A DNA stretch of 64,000 bases from Metopolophium dirhodum (Eukaryota > Arthropoda > Insecta > Hemiptera > Aphididae), in the NCBI RefSeq assembly GCF_019925205.1, contig NC_083568.1, positions 14,630,393 to 14,694,392 of the forward strand, read 5' to 3'. Shown in pieces: positions 1 to 11,999 of the stretch. Within the stretch, counting starts at the first letter, position 1; each line of letters starts with the position of its first letter. The notes under the pieces are model-generated. The model made no database searches. It saw only the letters and a program-made list of their open reading frames with translations, and had not been told where the DNA came from. Made by a program: the position numbers and the translations under genes.

Positions 1-1495
1 TTCAAATCAAAACCACTGATGCAATAATTGTAGGTCGATTTATAACGGCAAATTAATTAATTTTAAATTATAATCTACATAATTAAATATCCATATACTC
101 ATTATTCACACAATACAATTCCTTGTTAATATTTTAGACCGAAATCAATTATGCCGTATATCATGACTATATTATTAATTAATACTTAAAATTTATATTT
201 GTATTCTACCGAAAATATATACAGGGTGATTCATCCGCAACTCGTGTTTTTTTCCTTTAAATATTTTTAAAAAAACTGGGGAGTAACAAATACAATTACC
301 AGCGTTAATACATTTTTAGTAAAAGAACGCAAACTATTATTAAAACAAACTATGAAGTACCTACACGCACATTTCCGTAATGTCTTGTTTTTTATTCTTA
401 TCTAATAAAATATGTTTTAACGAATATAATGAATAATAGGCAAGAGTGTATTCTATGTGCTTATGTCCTATTCCTATAGCACCTCACACATCATGTGTAT
501 TTGTAAAAAATTGCAATACTTCAGCCTCCCCTCCCCCCCAAAACAAAAAATACATATATAATACGGATTGATTTATTTAACGTAAGTCAAGTTATTGATT
601 ATATTTCTTTTATGTAATTGTAATTTGTAAGTCGTTACAAAACAATATTTTTGGATAAAAATTTAATTTTTACTATTTCTATAAGTTTCTTTTACTCTTT
701 TGAATGACAACAAACATTTTCAATTTCATATTCCGAAGCAAATTGTTATATTATACGGAGAAGGTATTTCAATCTATATAATAATCAAATTTTACTATTT
801 ATTTTTCATAAACTTATAACTTATAACTATTTGAAGTTTAATTTAGGGGAGTTGTAGTGGACCAACATTTTGCGGGGTACTCATGTAGTCCTGTAACACT
901 AAAATCCGTTCATCGAAACTTGAAATGTTTATTTCGTAAATCGCTAGTAGTCCAAAATTCGATTTTTATATATAGAAGTACTCCAAAAAATATCCTGCTT
1001 TGGAATAACGAATTAAAAATGAATTTTATTAAAACATCAACAATATTTTAAAAAAATACAACAATAAAAAAATAGAAAAAATAGTTTTTTAACGACCTAA
1101 CTTTATGTAAACAAATTATTTTCATTAACCTAAACAGTTTTTGAAGTAGGTAAAATGGAGAGTGTCTTACGTTAATCGGATCACCTAATATTTATATAAA
1201 TATTTGATCTAGTACGCATATTGCATATAGTTAAGGTAATAGCGTCCATGTGGACGGGATTTGGAAAAAGATAGCAAATACTAAACATACACGTTATTAC
1301 CAGTCTGAAAATTTGTGATAACTTCTCACATATAGTATGTTCATAGTCGTGTGAAAATGTATATTTATAATCCAATTTTTATAGCACTCGTACGGCGTAC
1401 CTAAATATATAAATAATGTTTTATTACCTGTATCGGTGTATCGTATTCATTTGCTCCAACGCCAAATATATATCGGTACGACGGACCCTCGAAGT
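1..1495. other. AT-rich intergenic DNA, no gene seen
   Basis: AT-rich sequence with only short open frames (for example 857-1051 plus), none with a recognisable domain or a plausible splice pattern. A C-run next to an A-run near 530-550 is the only simple-sequence feature. Nothing here supports a gene. Confidence 0.6.
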
Positions 1496-1587
1496 AGGTA
1501 TATTATATAACCAGGGAGCTGTAATGCAAATCGCGGTTCTCTCCCCGGTCCTCAATAAAACGAAAAAAAAAAAGGTATATTATATAA
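1496..1587 (+). mobile_element. Tiny 5'-truncated retro-insertion with poly(A) and 15-bp target duplication
   Basis: The 15-mer AGGTATATTATATAA occurs at 1496-1510 and again, identically, at 1573-1587. Between the copies lie about 62 bp (1511-1572) that are richer in GC than the surroundings, contain an AATAAA signal and end in a run of 11 A. Direct flanking duplications plus a 3' poly(A) tail are the hallmark of LINE-mediated reverse transcription, so this is read as the 3' end of a retrotransposed RNA inserted in plus orientation. The source RNA is not recognised; it may be a LINE, a SINE or a cellular transcript. Confidence 0.75.
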
Positions 1588-4290
1588 TATGTTACCAGCT
1601 ACTATATAGTAATATGCAGTGTATATTAATCACAAAATACGTCTTAAATTGTAGCCTTCTGCTTCGGGTGGTTTAACGGCCGCCCGCTAACGATGATTAC
1701 TTTGGTCTTTGAGAGTCATTGCAGCATAGCAAAATATGTAACCACTGTCCATGTGCAGGTTATAACCTACCTATATATACATTTATTGTAATTAATACTC
1801 CAATGAGGCCGCTCAGTACTGCCGCTCTCGTGACGCTACACATTATTGTATACTTTCGATGGTATATGAGTACGTATAAATTATAATATATATTATTTTA
1901 TACAGCTACAACATTATAAATTATAATATATAGGTACATACCTATATATATATATATTATGCATTGCAGTATTGTTCGACTTCAAAGAAAACAGCTAGAT
2001 GTGGGTGTGTGCGTGTGCGTTGTGTTAAGTTCTGAACGAATTGTTGTATACGTGCCAATTACATTGGGTCTACACTCGTGTGTATGATATAATGATAACA
2101 ATAGAACTCGAAAGCGTTTCTTAGCCAAAAAGTAAAACTGTTTTCTCATAACATAGGTAATAATAATAATCATAATACCGTGTGGTAAAATATCGCGAAA
2201 CGAAAATGTGATTAATAAAAAACCTGTTCGTAGCTCGTCAGTACACATGAATGTGCAAACGCTGCAGATACAGAAATGAAAACATAGTGATTTATGAAAA
2301 TTAAAACCATACGGAAAGCGGTGTGTTTTACCTTTTTTGTTCATGTCTGCTTTGATTATTGCAATTTTAGAACTTTTAATCGGCTGTGTCTTCTGCAACG
2401 TCTTTGACTATTGCCATGGAATATAAATGATAGATATTATATTACCACGGTTGAAGATATATCTTAAACCGTGTATATTACGTCGATATGATCATAGAAT
2501 ATGATATGATGAATCCACAGTCCACACATAGGCGTGTCTACGGTGGCAGCCTAGGGTGCCTGGGCTAGGTTAGGTTAGCCTAGGGTGCCTGGGCTGCCCC
2601 TGCAATTTTTGAAAGGTGCCGGTGAACCTGGTTTTAAATCAGAAGGGTCACAACATTTATTTTTTTTTTAAAACTTGATTTTTTAGTGTGCATTGTTATA
2701 ATCACCATTTACTTACAAAGATATGTTCAACAAAATTAGGTAGATAATATCTTTATTTAACATGTAACCATTTAAACAGTTGTACCTATCAACTACTATT
2801 TTTTTTCCGTGTAGATAACATAGATAAAAGAGCTTTTATCTATGTTGTTTATCTGTTTTATGTTATTAAATAAAAGCAATTTTGTTGGTTTTAGTTCTCT
2901 TTTTTATGATATTATCATCTAGTTTCTGATTGATCGGCACCCTTGCTTGCTTGTATTTTAAAATTCTCGGACATCCAAGGCCGGATCATAACGGCATTGG
3001 CTTTATTGTATTTTGAACTAGTTCGAAAATCTGTGATGTGCGTTTAAATATCGGTCTGTTGGCTGTGGCATGGCCAGGGGCCGATTGGGATCCAAATTCG
3101 GCACGGGAAATTATAAACACAGGCTCCCATTTGTATTGACCAACGGATAAACTTACTAAAATGCTTAGTAATTTATTATAAAACTATACATTTAATATTT
3201 ATAATGGTAAAACTCAAATTAGCATTTTATTTTTCTTTATTATTAATTTTTAACATTTTCACATGGTTTTAAACTTAAAATATTAGACTTTTATACAGAA
3301 AATCATATTGTTGAGCGACTGGTTTAATGATTTCATCGTGTTCTAGAGTAACCAATTTTTCTTATTCTACGCCCGTCGCCCATCATCATGAAAGCTTCAA
3401 GCTTTGAATCAGTTAGGTAACTGACTACGATGTCTTGTTTTTATGTTTTTAAGCTGTGCAAATTATCTTTCACGTGTCACTTGCGTTGAAGGTAAGGCAA
3501 GTCGTAAGTATACCTACACATTTATACGCAACTACGCAAAATATAGATTTGAGTATGTTTCATTATCTTTCTTCTTTTCATATTTTTACAATATAGGTAC
3601 ACAGGAAATGTATTTACGTTTTAATAAAACGTCAGTCAATGATTGAAATATCATGATTGTCTTTTAGACGACTGTTAAAGTAACAACTTATATTTTTTAA
3701 TAAGTCTTGTCATTGCGTACTTTTAATAATACAAATTGAAAGCTGCCTATACGGCTATTGTTTAAGGCAGTACAAAAGCTAAATTTGGAAAAATTAGATT
3801 TTTTTCATATTTCTATTAAAAAGAAAATTACTCTTTTGATTTTAAATATATCTTTTATCAATACGAAACGTAGGTAGTAAAAATCATTATAAGTATCTTT
3901 AAAAGTTATTTAAAAATGTTGTATAACTATCCACAAATTAATTTTAAAATATTATCGAAGCAAGTATAACAATAACAATTTTATTTTCTAAAACATTAAT
4001 ATCAGAATCGACTTATTGAAACTCCACAGTACACAAATATAGCCTAAATTTTAAAATGTATATTATTTTTACTGAGTAATATAAAAATAAAAACTGTTTT
4101 ATTTGACAATGCAGATTCAGTCCAAAGCGAAAACCCCTCACAGTGAAACTACCAACAAAGATGTCGAAAAATATACAAAATATGCACTCGTTCAAGCTCC
4201 ATTTAATATTATATAAAAAAAAACTAATATTTCATAATTGCAATACATTTATACATATGCATGCGCGCACGGTTATGCAGGTTAGACGCT
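1588..4290. other. Intergenic, no gene; diffuse repeat-like sequence
   Basis: No coding region can be supported. A 138-codon open frame on the minus strand (1982-2398) has no recognisable domain and is rich in low-complexity His/Thr and Ile runs, so it is not called. Around 2525-3110 the sequence becomes richer in GC and resembles the ends of old hAT-type elements (GGCGTGTCTACGG near 2531), but I found no matching right end. Confidence 0.5.
2549..2595 (+). repeat. 18-bp direct duplication around a TTAGG-like spacer
   Basis: GCCTAGGGTGCCTGGGCT is present at 2549-2566 and again at 2578-2595, separated by AGGTTAGGTTA, which resembles two units of the insect telomere repeat TTAGG. It is probably replication slippage inside an old transposon end. 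Confidence 0.7.
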
Positions 4291-4946
4291 TGTTTCAGGG
4301 ATAACATTGAATTGAGTCCCAAATATTGAATTGAGTCCCGCAAATACTTTTGGGTTATCGGAGTTGAGTCCGACCAATATTTTTAGGTTGTTCGAGTTGA
4401 GTCCCTTCAGCCTATTAGCGTTACCCAGGAGACACCACGTGGAGGTTGGCTGAGTAGTCTCCCAAAAAATGTGTGTGATTGTATTTTTCTGACATAACAT
4501 TATCAGAGGTTAATTTAAAAAAACACTTACACGAGTTTTTACAACATGTCCACCGTTGAACCTCGCCTTGCAACATTTTATGGAATCGAAACTTAAAACC
4601 TTTAATAATTTTTAATGTTTTTTGTTTTTCACTTAACATACACTCCATTTTTCACTCGTTATAATTTGATAATTATTGTGTAAGTATTAACTAATTGTGT
4701 GTTCACGAAGTATTCGGCACAACTGATTGATTTTGAACGAGTAACTTTATACCACCGTTGATGAATATCCGTTATCGTTACGTATCCGGTATAATATGAT
4801 GTGCAAGGTTCAAGGTCACCGGCTTAACAAGTAGTTATGACATTTTATCTATACGGACTCAATTCAAAGATATTAAGATAATACCCTGGACTCAATTCAA
4901 ACACATAAAAGTAGCATGGACTCAATTCAATATCACCGTGTTTCAG
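4291..4946. mobile_element. 640-bp MULE/hAT-like element with arrayed terminal motifs and 8-bp TSD
   Basis: An 8-bp target duplication TGTTTCAG lies at 4291-4298 and 4939-4946. The element (4299-4938) has inverted ends that share TTGAATTGAGTCC. The end motif is repeated: on the left at 4307-4320 and 4326-4339, with two variants GAGTTGAGTCC near 4361-4371 and 4394-4404; on the right, inverted as GGACTCAATTCAA, at 4855-4867, 4888-4900 and 4918-4930. Such arrays often act as transposase-binding sites. The base next to the TSD differs (T versus G), so a 9-bp TSD with one mismatch, as expected for Mutator-like elements, is also possible. It encodes a FLYWCH finger protein, which favours the Mutator-like reading. 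Confidence 0.75.
4421..4648 (-). CDS. FLYWCH-type zinc finger protein, 75 aa, inside the small TIR element
   Basis: This is an uninterrupted 75-codon minus-strand frame from ATG 4648 to a stop at 4421. After a basic N-terminal segment the sequence shows the FLYWCH signature: an aromatic-rich GFKFRFHKM stretch, then RWTC, then SCKCFF about 6 residues later, and a closing NHTH, giving a CCHH metal-binding set. FLYWCH domains usually sit at the N-terminus of long proteins, including Mutator-like transposases, in which they bind DNA. Here nothing follows: no MULE catalytic domain is present and the frame ends about 20 residues after the finger. It is either a transposase relic reduced to its DNA-binding domain or a stand-alone small protein. 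Expression is unknown. Confidence 0.55.
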   Translation of the reverse strand: MECMLSEKQKTLKIIKGFKFRFHKMLQGEVQRWTCCKNSCKCFFKLTSDNVMSEKYNHTHFLGDYSANLHVVSPG

Positions 4947-6044
4947 AGGGTGCATATAAACAAGCTCAGACTACAGTTGGCTCTCAGTTCATAACTTTGA
5001 CTGGTGGTAAATAATAATATTATATAGCGATATCAATATGGTCTTGTGGATTTGTTTTTGAATTTGCTGCGAGTGGTTCTCAATAATATCGAATGAAATA
5101 TGGGTTTTATTTTTAGTCTAAATTAAATTAAATAATAATTATATGTTTTAAGACGTGCGCAGAGTGCAGACAAACAGTCCTAGTAACTATATACTTCACT
5201 ATACGTATGCCGTTGCCGTATGACCTATAAAGTAATGGACCGCTCGTCCAACATACTCCTTCAATACCGCCGCATAGGACTTTTATATATAATAGGACCT
5301 TTGTTGTTAGAAAGAGATAGCTATTAGCTAATATAATTTGTGATACCCATAATTTATAGGTATGAAATTCATTGATGCATCATAGACCATATTGATATAG
5401 ACGGGCAGCATAGCGGCTTAGAACCAACCTGAGTATATAACCGTGGTTAACAGTAATCAATCTATAAAAAATATCTTTACCACGCATTAGTAATCAAGTT
5501 ACTTACCTATCAGTTATCCTACCGGTTACTGACCTATAATACCTACCGTGCGTCCGTGCAGTTGTTTGTTCTGCGTAGTGCGCGGAATAAAGGAAAATAA
5601 ATCCAGCATAATATTATAATATACTATGTTTATTGTTAAGGTCAATGCCTCAATCTTTTATAGTGAAAAAAAAATAAGAAAAACTTACTAATTAGAAATA
5701 AGAAGTAATAACCATACTATGTTTATAATGTAATACCATATCATGTACCAGGGGTGGATCCAGAAATATTTTATGGTGGGGGAGGGCGCAAAATTATTTT
5801 TATACTTACGACAAGGCTGCCTAAATTGTAACACAATAAGTAAAAGCTTAAAGCAACAAAAATTATGGGCTGTAGCCTGTAGTTTAAGCTGGGCAGTGGG
5901 CACCAGGAATATATAAGAGAAAAAATTGGATCCAATTTATTATATACATATATATTATACATAATAAAAACCTATTTTTAGGGATTTAGTGGGGGGAAGT
6001 AATAATATATTATATTACCTAATGCGAATCAACCTTTTTTCAAA

Positions 6045-6242
6045 TTTAAAGGTGAGAATATTATATTGGTCGGTTTTTACGATATTTTAATTTTTAAACG
6101 AGTATTAGATGGTAGTACTAAATACTAATGTCTAATTTAGTACCTATACCTATGTAAGATATCAAAATGATCACAACTGGCTTAAAAATTAGAATATCGT
6201 AAAAAACCAACGAGAAAATGTGGATAGTATTTCTACCTTTAA
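6045..6242. mobile_element. ~198-bp inverted-repeat MITE
   Basis: The ends TTAAAGGTGAGAATA (from 6045) and, on the other strand, TTAAAGGTAGAAATA (from 6242) are inverted copies. Inside them are inner inverted blocks TTTTTACGATATTTTAATTT and ACGATATTCTAATTTTTAAG. It has no coding capacity. A TA duplication cannot be distinguished from the surrounding AT-rich sequence. It is a typical non-autonomous MITE; the family is not assigned. Confidence 0.65.
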
Positions 6243-8369
6243 GTATTATCATAGCTCAATTCGCAGTTTAATGTTAAAACTAACAACACACAATTTATTC
6301 TAATGAACGTACATTTTCTACGTCTTGTAGGTTTGTAACCTAACCTGAGTCGGAGCCACGGAGGCAACACGTCATGCAGGTGTGGCGTTTCTATAAATAA
6401 TAATCGCGCAGTTTGTATGGAATCTTATAATTTTACAGTGGTTTCCTAAACTTTAAACGTTTTTAAAAAATTATACATTATGAACGTTTGAAATTAATAC
6501 AAGTTGGTGTTACAGATACAAACTTATAACGACGTGTCCATATAGGAATCGATAAACAATCGTATACATGTGTTTAAAAAATAAAATAATAATTTTCTGT
6601 TCAGTGACTTCTATTTAGTAAGTTGTTCGGTTTCATCCCGTTCATAAACCGCACTGCCAACAAAGCTACTTACATCGTTGACCGATCAACCTAAAAAGTA
6701 AAAACATTAACTATGTATTTCTATCTTAGTGTAGGTACTGATTTAGACGATTGATCATAATACGTCATAATATTATATAATATGTTCTAAAAACAATACT
6801 ACAATAGTTAGGTACCTATGACCTAAATCATTACATTACCGTATGATGAGCGCCGAGCGGATTGCGGATACCATAGCTACCGTGGGTCGTGCTTACACAA
6901 TAGAGGGTGGGTAATGACTAATGAGTGAATGCTTATTACTTTCGTAATTATTTGTTCCTACCCAAAAGGGCCACAGATTACAATTCCTCCCGGGGAAAGA
7001 TTAAAATCCAACGGCCAAATTAATATATTATTATATTTTGATGTACTTTTAAGTATTTCCGAGAGTATTTCTAGTATTCTAATATACTAATATAGGTATA
7101 ATAATATAGCATAGCTACTAAATGATTGTTCTTTGTTAACATTTTTCATTCCGGAAATATTTTATAAACTAGGTATATGATAACATCTTTTATTTTTTTT
7201 TTGCAAAATTCCGTACAGTTAACAAAATGTCATGGCACTCTCAGTGCAAAAGCCCCATTAGCTGATTAAAAAAAACACCACCATCATTTGGATAATAATT
7301 TCCTAAAAAGCGTAGGTACTCATGTCCCTTGACTCACATAATTTGGGAATCTTCTATATGAGTTTCGAAATGTCCATTTAATAACTGACGACAAATAATT
7401 ATTTTATTGCATAACCTACTGCGAGGAGGAAAACTGTGAATTACACCTACAAAGTTTATAATTTTAATAGTTTTCATTATTTCTTAACTAGGTATCTTAT
7501 AGTTAATGTACGGCTAAACGGCTTGTTGTTTTGTTTTTATCAAAATGTCAACATGACAATATTTTCCTTTTGATTTTCTTTAAACACGTATATTATAAAT
7601 ACCTATAGTAACAAAACGTTTTTAAGTTTATTGTCGATAAAACTATCGGGATCTCTCGAGTGCGTCATGTGATGACACCTGTACAATGTACAAGAAATTA
7701 TGATTTAGGAACACACTCAGAAGCACTAAAAAAAAAAATCACCAATTATAAGGCACGTTTGCAGGACTAATGACTGTTAAAAATATGCAATTCTGATATC
7801 TGGATATGCTGGATATTTACTTAAGCTATTGCTATCTATTGCAATCTGCAGACAGTGCTCCGTATAAATTGCGTGCCAGTCCAAACATTTAAGTTTTTAA
7901 AAATATTACCTTAACTGTAATTAAACACATTTAACTATGAATTAGGAATATCTATTTATTATCCTTTTATTCCTGGACTTTTAGGTAGAATACCTGTTAA
8001 TAGCACAGTTGATGCACATTGCACATGACGCACATAATTTCTGGATTTATCAGATCGAATCATCGCATATAGCACGTCCTGCTTTTGATAAAGTTAAAAA
8101 AAATATGTGTGTGGCCGAGTCTGCAAATGCACACACATTTGCTCCATAAAATCCGCCACCAAGGTATCCAGCATAATTTAGCAGCACTTCGCGAATCGAA
8201 TGAAATTTTTGAATTTATTCTAGATACAACTGCGTTTGTGTATATAGATATTTCGTTAAAGTCATTAATCGGGATGTGGACGCTCGACCTCGACGGTTTG
8301 ATAAAATACATCTACCTGCCGCATGTCCACACACACGTAACCCGGAAATAATAACCCATTATTGATTTC

Positions 8370-8402
8370 AATAATAATAAATAATAATAATAATAATAAT
8401 AA
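8370..8402 (+). repeat. (AAT)n microsatellite
   Basis: About ten AAT/ATA triplets in tandem with one interruption. Confidence 0.9.
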
Positions 8403-8469
8403 TTGATATCCTTATTTATCGAGTTATAATATATATATTTTAATATTATATTACTTGGCCGCTATTTTA

Positions 8470-8830
8470 TGTTTTACGGTAAGTAATTTTTCACAGATTA
8501 TACGCCGGAAAGTCGCCGAGGACGAAGTTGTACTCGCGTCGTCGTCGTCTCGTGTGGGCAGACTGCGTGCAGCGACGCACCAAACTTCGTCTCGAACCTG
8601 TATAATATATAATAATAATGCCGACGAAATGCGGCGGAGTTTGTATACCGCGGAAAATGGGACAGCGCAACTGTGTGCCAATTCTGACCACCGAATATAT
8701 TATAATATATAATAATACGTTATGCGTTAAAATACAATAATTCGAAAGCCACCAAAAGAGTCGCGGAACTGGACGTGTGCGGCGCGGCGTTAAGAAATAA
8801 CCAAACACTTTCACCTCTTATCCCCCACCA
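8470..8830. other. CpG-rich patch of unknown role
   Basis: This is a clearly more GC- and CpG-rich patch than its surroundings, including repeated GTCGTC and an imperfect palindrome between ACGAAGTTG near 8522 and CAAACTTCGT near 8580. Open frames exist on both strands (8455-8712 plus, 8451-8814 minus) because AT-rich stops are rarer here; none has a domain. It could be a promoter or 5' exon of an unseen transcript. Confidence 0.3.
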
Positions 8831-9018
8831 CACCCCTTATTATTCGATACACTAAAAAAAAACGACGGTAGCCCAAAATCGTAACACGCCACCAGTCAAA
8901 AATTCAAAAACGCAATTTCATTGTTTAAGTATGAATTTAATGTTTATCTAGAATAGAAAAAAGAAAAACCATATTTTATGTACATGGACGCTTACGTACA
9001 TATACACATAATTACAAA

Positions 9019-9044
9019 CACACACACACACACACACACACACA
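9019..9044 (+). repeat. (CA)n microsatellite
   Basis: Uninterrupted CA dinucleotide run of about 13 units, downstream of the Cul1 3' end. Confidence 0.95.
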
Positions 9045-9179
9045 TATTTACACAATTTAATATATTGACATAATTTGATATAGTTGACATCTCTGCGGAA
9101 CTGAAATAATTTGGTACATCACGTTATAATAATGATTGGGGTATCGATCAATTAGGTCAAATCATCTTTTAAAGAACGT

Positions 9180-9185
9180 TTTATT
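9180..9185 (-). promoter_or_regulatory. Candidate poly(A) signal of Cul1
   Basis: AATAAA on the minus strand, about 85 nt beyond the Cul1 stop codon. Other A-rich sites lie further downstream. Confidence 0.5.
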
Positions 9186-9269
9186 TTACACTTAAGAATA
9201 AAAAATATTAGTAAAATATGCAACATAATACAAAATATTTGTAAATAGAAATTTTAAACGAAATGTCAC

Positions 9270-11999
9270 TTAAGCCAAGTAACTATACGAATCTTTCTGT
9301 CCCTCGGTTCTCTCTAGGTACTCTTTTTCGATCAGGATGTCTATACACTTTTTTATGACGTTGACTCTAGGCTTGAATCTCGACGACAGTTGTGTTAAGA
9401 CCTCGGCCGTCAGCTGTTGGTGCTTCATGACTTTTCGCATTTTCATGATTCTCACAATAGCAGCTTGTATCAGCATTTTCCTGTCTTCCTCGATATGCTT
9501 GTGTGTACTCTCTTGTTCTAATTTTATTTCTTGTTTCATTGGGACGTTGATGTTCACGCGCAACTTCTTGTTCTTGTACCCGAGAAAAAGCTTTACAAGG
9601 GAATTACCTTCCACATTTGCCTCATCTTCGTTGCATGTCAGGAGTTTAGCTTTCAACAATATCTGCACGACCTGTATCAAATAGTCGGTCTTCAGCTGTG
9701 TTGATTCAGACAGTTGGTTAACTGTCCACGACTCTTGTACGTTGAATTGCAATAAAACGGCCATTTGAAAAGTGGAGGCTTGTAACGTATACCGATTTTT
9801 GAAACAGTTAGTAACCAATTCACCTTTGGACATATTATACAGCCAGTTGAGTTTACGACCTGAATGCTGGGCACTGTAGAATTGGGTAAACCTTTGAACA
9901 GAACGTTCCAATTCGGACGGCAGTGAAAATGTAAGAAGATACTGGAAGGGCCATGAACCCGATGATAAAACTTGTATGCTAAAGTCAATATCATGAGGCA
10001 TGTTTGAATTGGCTACGTGCTTTCTAAAAGCCTCGTTAAGATCTTTGGACACACCAATGTCTTGGAACATACGTTGAAGTTTTGAAGTATACTCGAACCC
10101 ACAGGCTTGTTTCAGTTTAGATATCATCGAGGCTTCTGCATCGTCGCTGGCAGACATATGTTGAACAAGTCGTTTGGCAAGCATTTTGCTGTAGAACTTT
10201 TGAAACACATCTTTATCTTCAATGTATTTAAACATAATCATTACCTATATTAACAAACGTATAAATTATAACATTTTGAATCAACAATTGTTTTAATAGT
10301 AGTATCCAGCATGTATAGTATCTGTCTTAGACATGCGTAAAGTAGTAAATCTTAGTATGTACTAGTTTCTTACTATAGTTTGTTTATAGAGTTTATTATT
10401 AGAGCAAATTTGCATATTATCAAATTTTTAGAAAAATTTTTTTTTAAACAAAATTGTTAAAAGAACATCTTTGCTTGAGAACCAGTTTATATTCTCCTCT
10501 ACAAACTGTAAATTAACTGTAGTAAGACTCTGGTAAATACCTACCTATATTTGATATATTACACATGTGTAAGACAGAGACAATACATGCGAGTACCTAC
10601 GACATATTCTTAAATAACTATTGGTGGTACTCACTTGATTTAATGTATCTTCAAGTTCGGCTTCTTCTGGGTTCTTACTAGATTTTTTCAACAACAGATC
10701 ACAAAATTTGGCCAACATCTCTGGACTTTTAGAACTTGAGTTGTATTGTCTTGTGACTAAGTTGTTATTAATAAATCCTCCACAGGCTTTGTCCAAAGCA
10801 GCAACAAATCCTGAATCATTATTAAATGATACGGCAACCAGTGCATTGTATTTTTTATGTACATTTAGGATAACACTGACGTAGGTTTTTGGGTCATTAA
10901 AAGCCATTTCACCACATTTTTCGATAGCAGTTTGACCCTGTGCCAATATATGACATTCTAGTATATTTTTCAACTCGCCAAGACCATCTTGTATACGTGA
11001 GACTAACTGGTACATTCGACCGAGATCATCATTCTTTTCGAAATTTAATAAATTTTGAAATTCAGCATGGAAAATTTCCATGTGTTTTCTAATCAGCACT
11101 CTTTCACAAGTATCTGCAAGACCAACCAATGTAGTTTCATGTAGATAATCCCGCACTCGTTTTTGTTCTTCTTGTAAACGTTGCTCTGCCTTTTTCATAT
11201 ACTCGGTTACTGTGTTATTGGACAAAAATTGATCACTCTCTTTGATATAAAAACATTTAGTTTCTTCTAAAAATGTTTTTTCAAAAGATTCTTTATAAAT
11301 TGTCAAACTTTGACCTTTTAGGGTTGGCTCTTCTTCGTTTAAGCCAAGCTCAACATAACAGTTAATTACACCACTAACCAGACGTGTGTTGATTGATTCA
11401 CCATTTCGTTCGCGTTCAATCAATTTTAGGACAGCATTGGTAACACGTTTATGTAATTGCTGAAACAGGCAGTCTCGCCATGCCACTAATGCAAGTTGAT
11501 ATATTTCATAAATACCTTTACGGCCTTCTTCACATTCCCTGCGTACCCAATGTCGATTTAGATATGAACAAACACCATTCAATACTTTTGAACTAAACCT
11601 GTAGTCTTCCCACTCACGGGTATAAAAAGACAGCACATCTTCGTCCATAAAATTAGCACCACGGCTGATCAAGTCTACCAGGTAGTGTCTCAAGAACTCC
11701 TTAATCCTACGGTATAACTCTAGGCCCACTAACTGAGCACCACCGACCTGTGCTGTAGACGTCGATGAAGCTTTTTTGGAACGACTACTCGTTACAGCTG
11801 CATTTTTATTGGGATTTAAATGCACACTGGTACAGTAATTGTAAACGTGAGTATAGAGCTCCATGTACCTGGGCTTGGGCATCGATTGGCGGTTGTACAC
11901 ATGCTCAATTCCGTTCTTCAAATCTCCCCATATGGTGTCAAGATCATAGATTTGTTTCGACGACATACCGTCGCGCCGGTTTGACATTATTGTTACCAC
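9270..11999 (-). CDS. Cul1: Cullin-1, scaffold of SCF E3 ubiquitin ligases
   Basis: There are two coding exons, 11999-10635 and 10244-9270. The 390-bp intron has donor CAA|GTGAGT and acceptor ATATAG|GTAATG, joining ...DTLNQ to VMIMFKYIEDKDVF. The product is about 779 aa, close to the family's ~776. The N-terminal half (LDTIWGDLKNGIEHVY..., KPRYMELYTHVYNYC) is the cullin-repeat region that binds Skp1/F-box adaptors. The second exon holds the cullin-homology domain that binds the RING protein Rbx1, and the winged-helix C-terminus with the neddylation site: VRIMKMRK with K723 matching the known CUL1 NEDD8 lysine. It ends in the invariant YSYLA. Translation may start at the first ATG (11999) or at the in-frame ATG five codons later. 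The gene is head-to-head with Sas-6. No defects are seen. Confidence 0.96.

Larger units (their letters stand above)
4947..9179. other. Intergenic, no gene recognised
   Basis: No open frame here carries a recognisable domain. A hAT-like left end (CAGGGGTGGATCCAG at about 5750, followed by a G-rich run) lacks a clear right partner. Short repeats and a compositional patch at 8.5-8.8 kb are listed separately. Confidence 0.5.

Noticed and set aside
1982..2398. 138-codon open frame on the minus strand
   Set aside because: No recognisable domain, odd low-complexity content, and no splice or promoter context. It is probably a chance frame.
9337..9684. 115-codon plus-strand frame
   Set aside because: Antisense to the Cul1 neddylation-domain exon.
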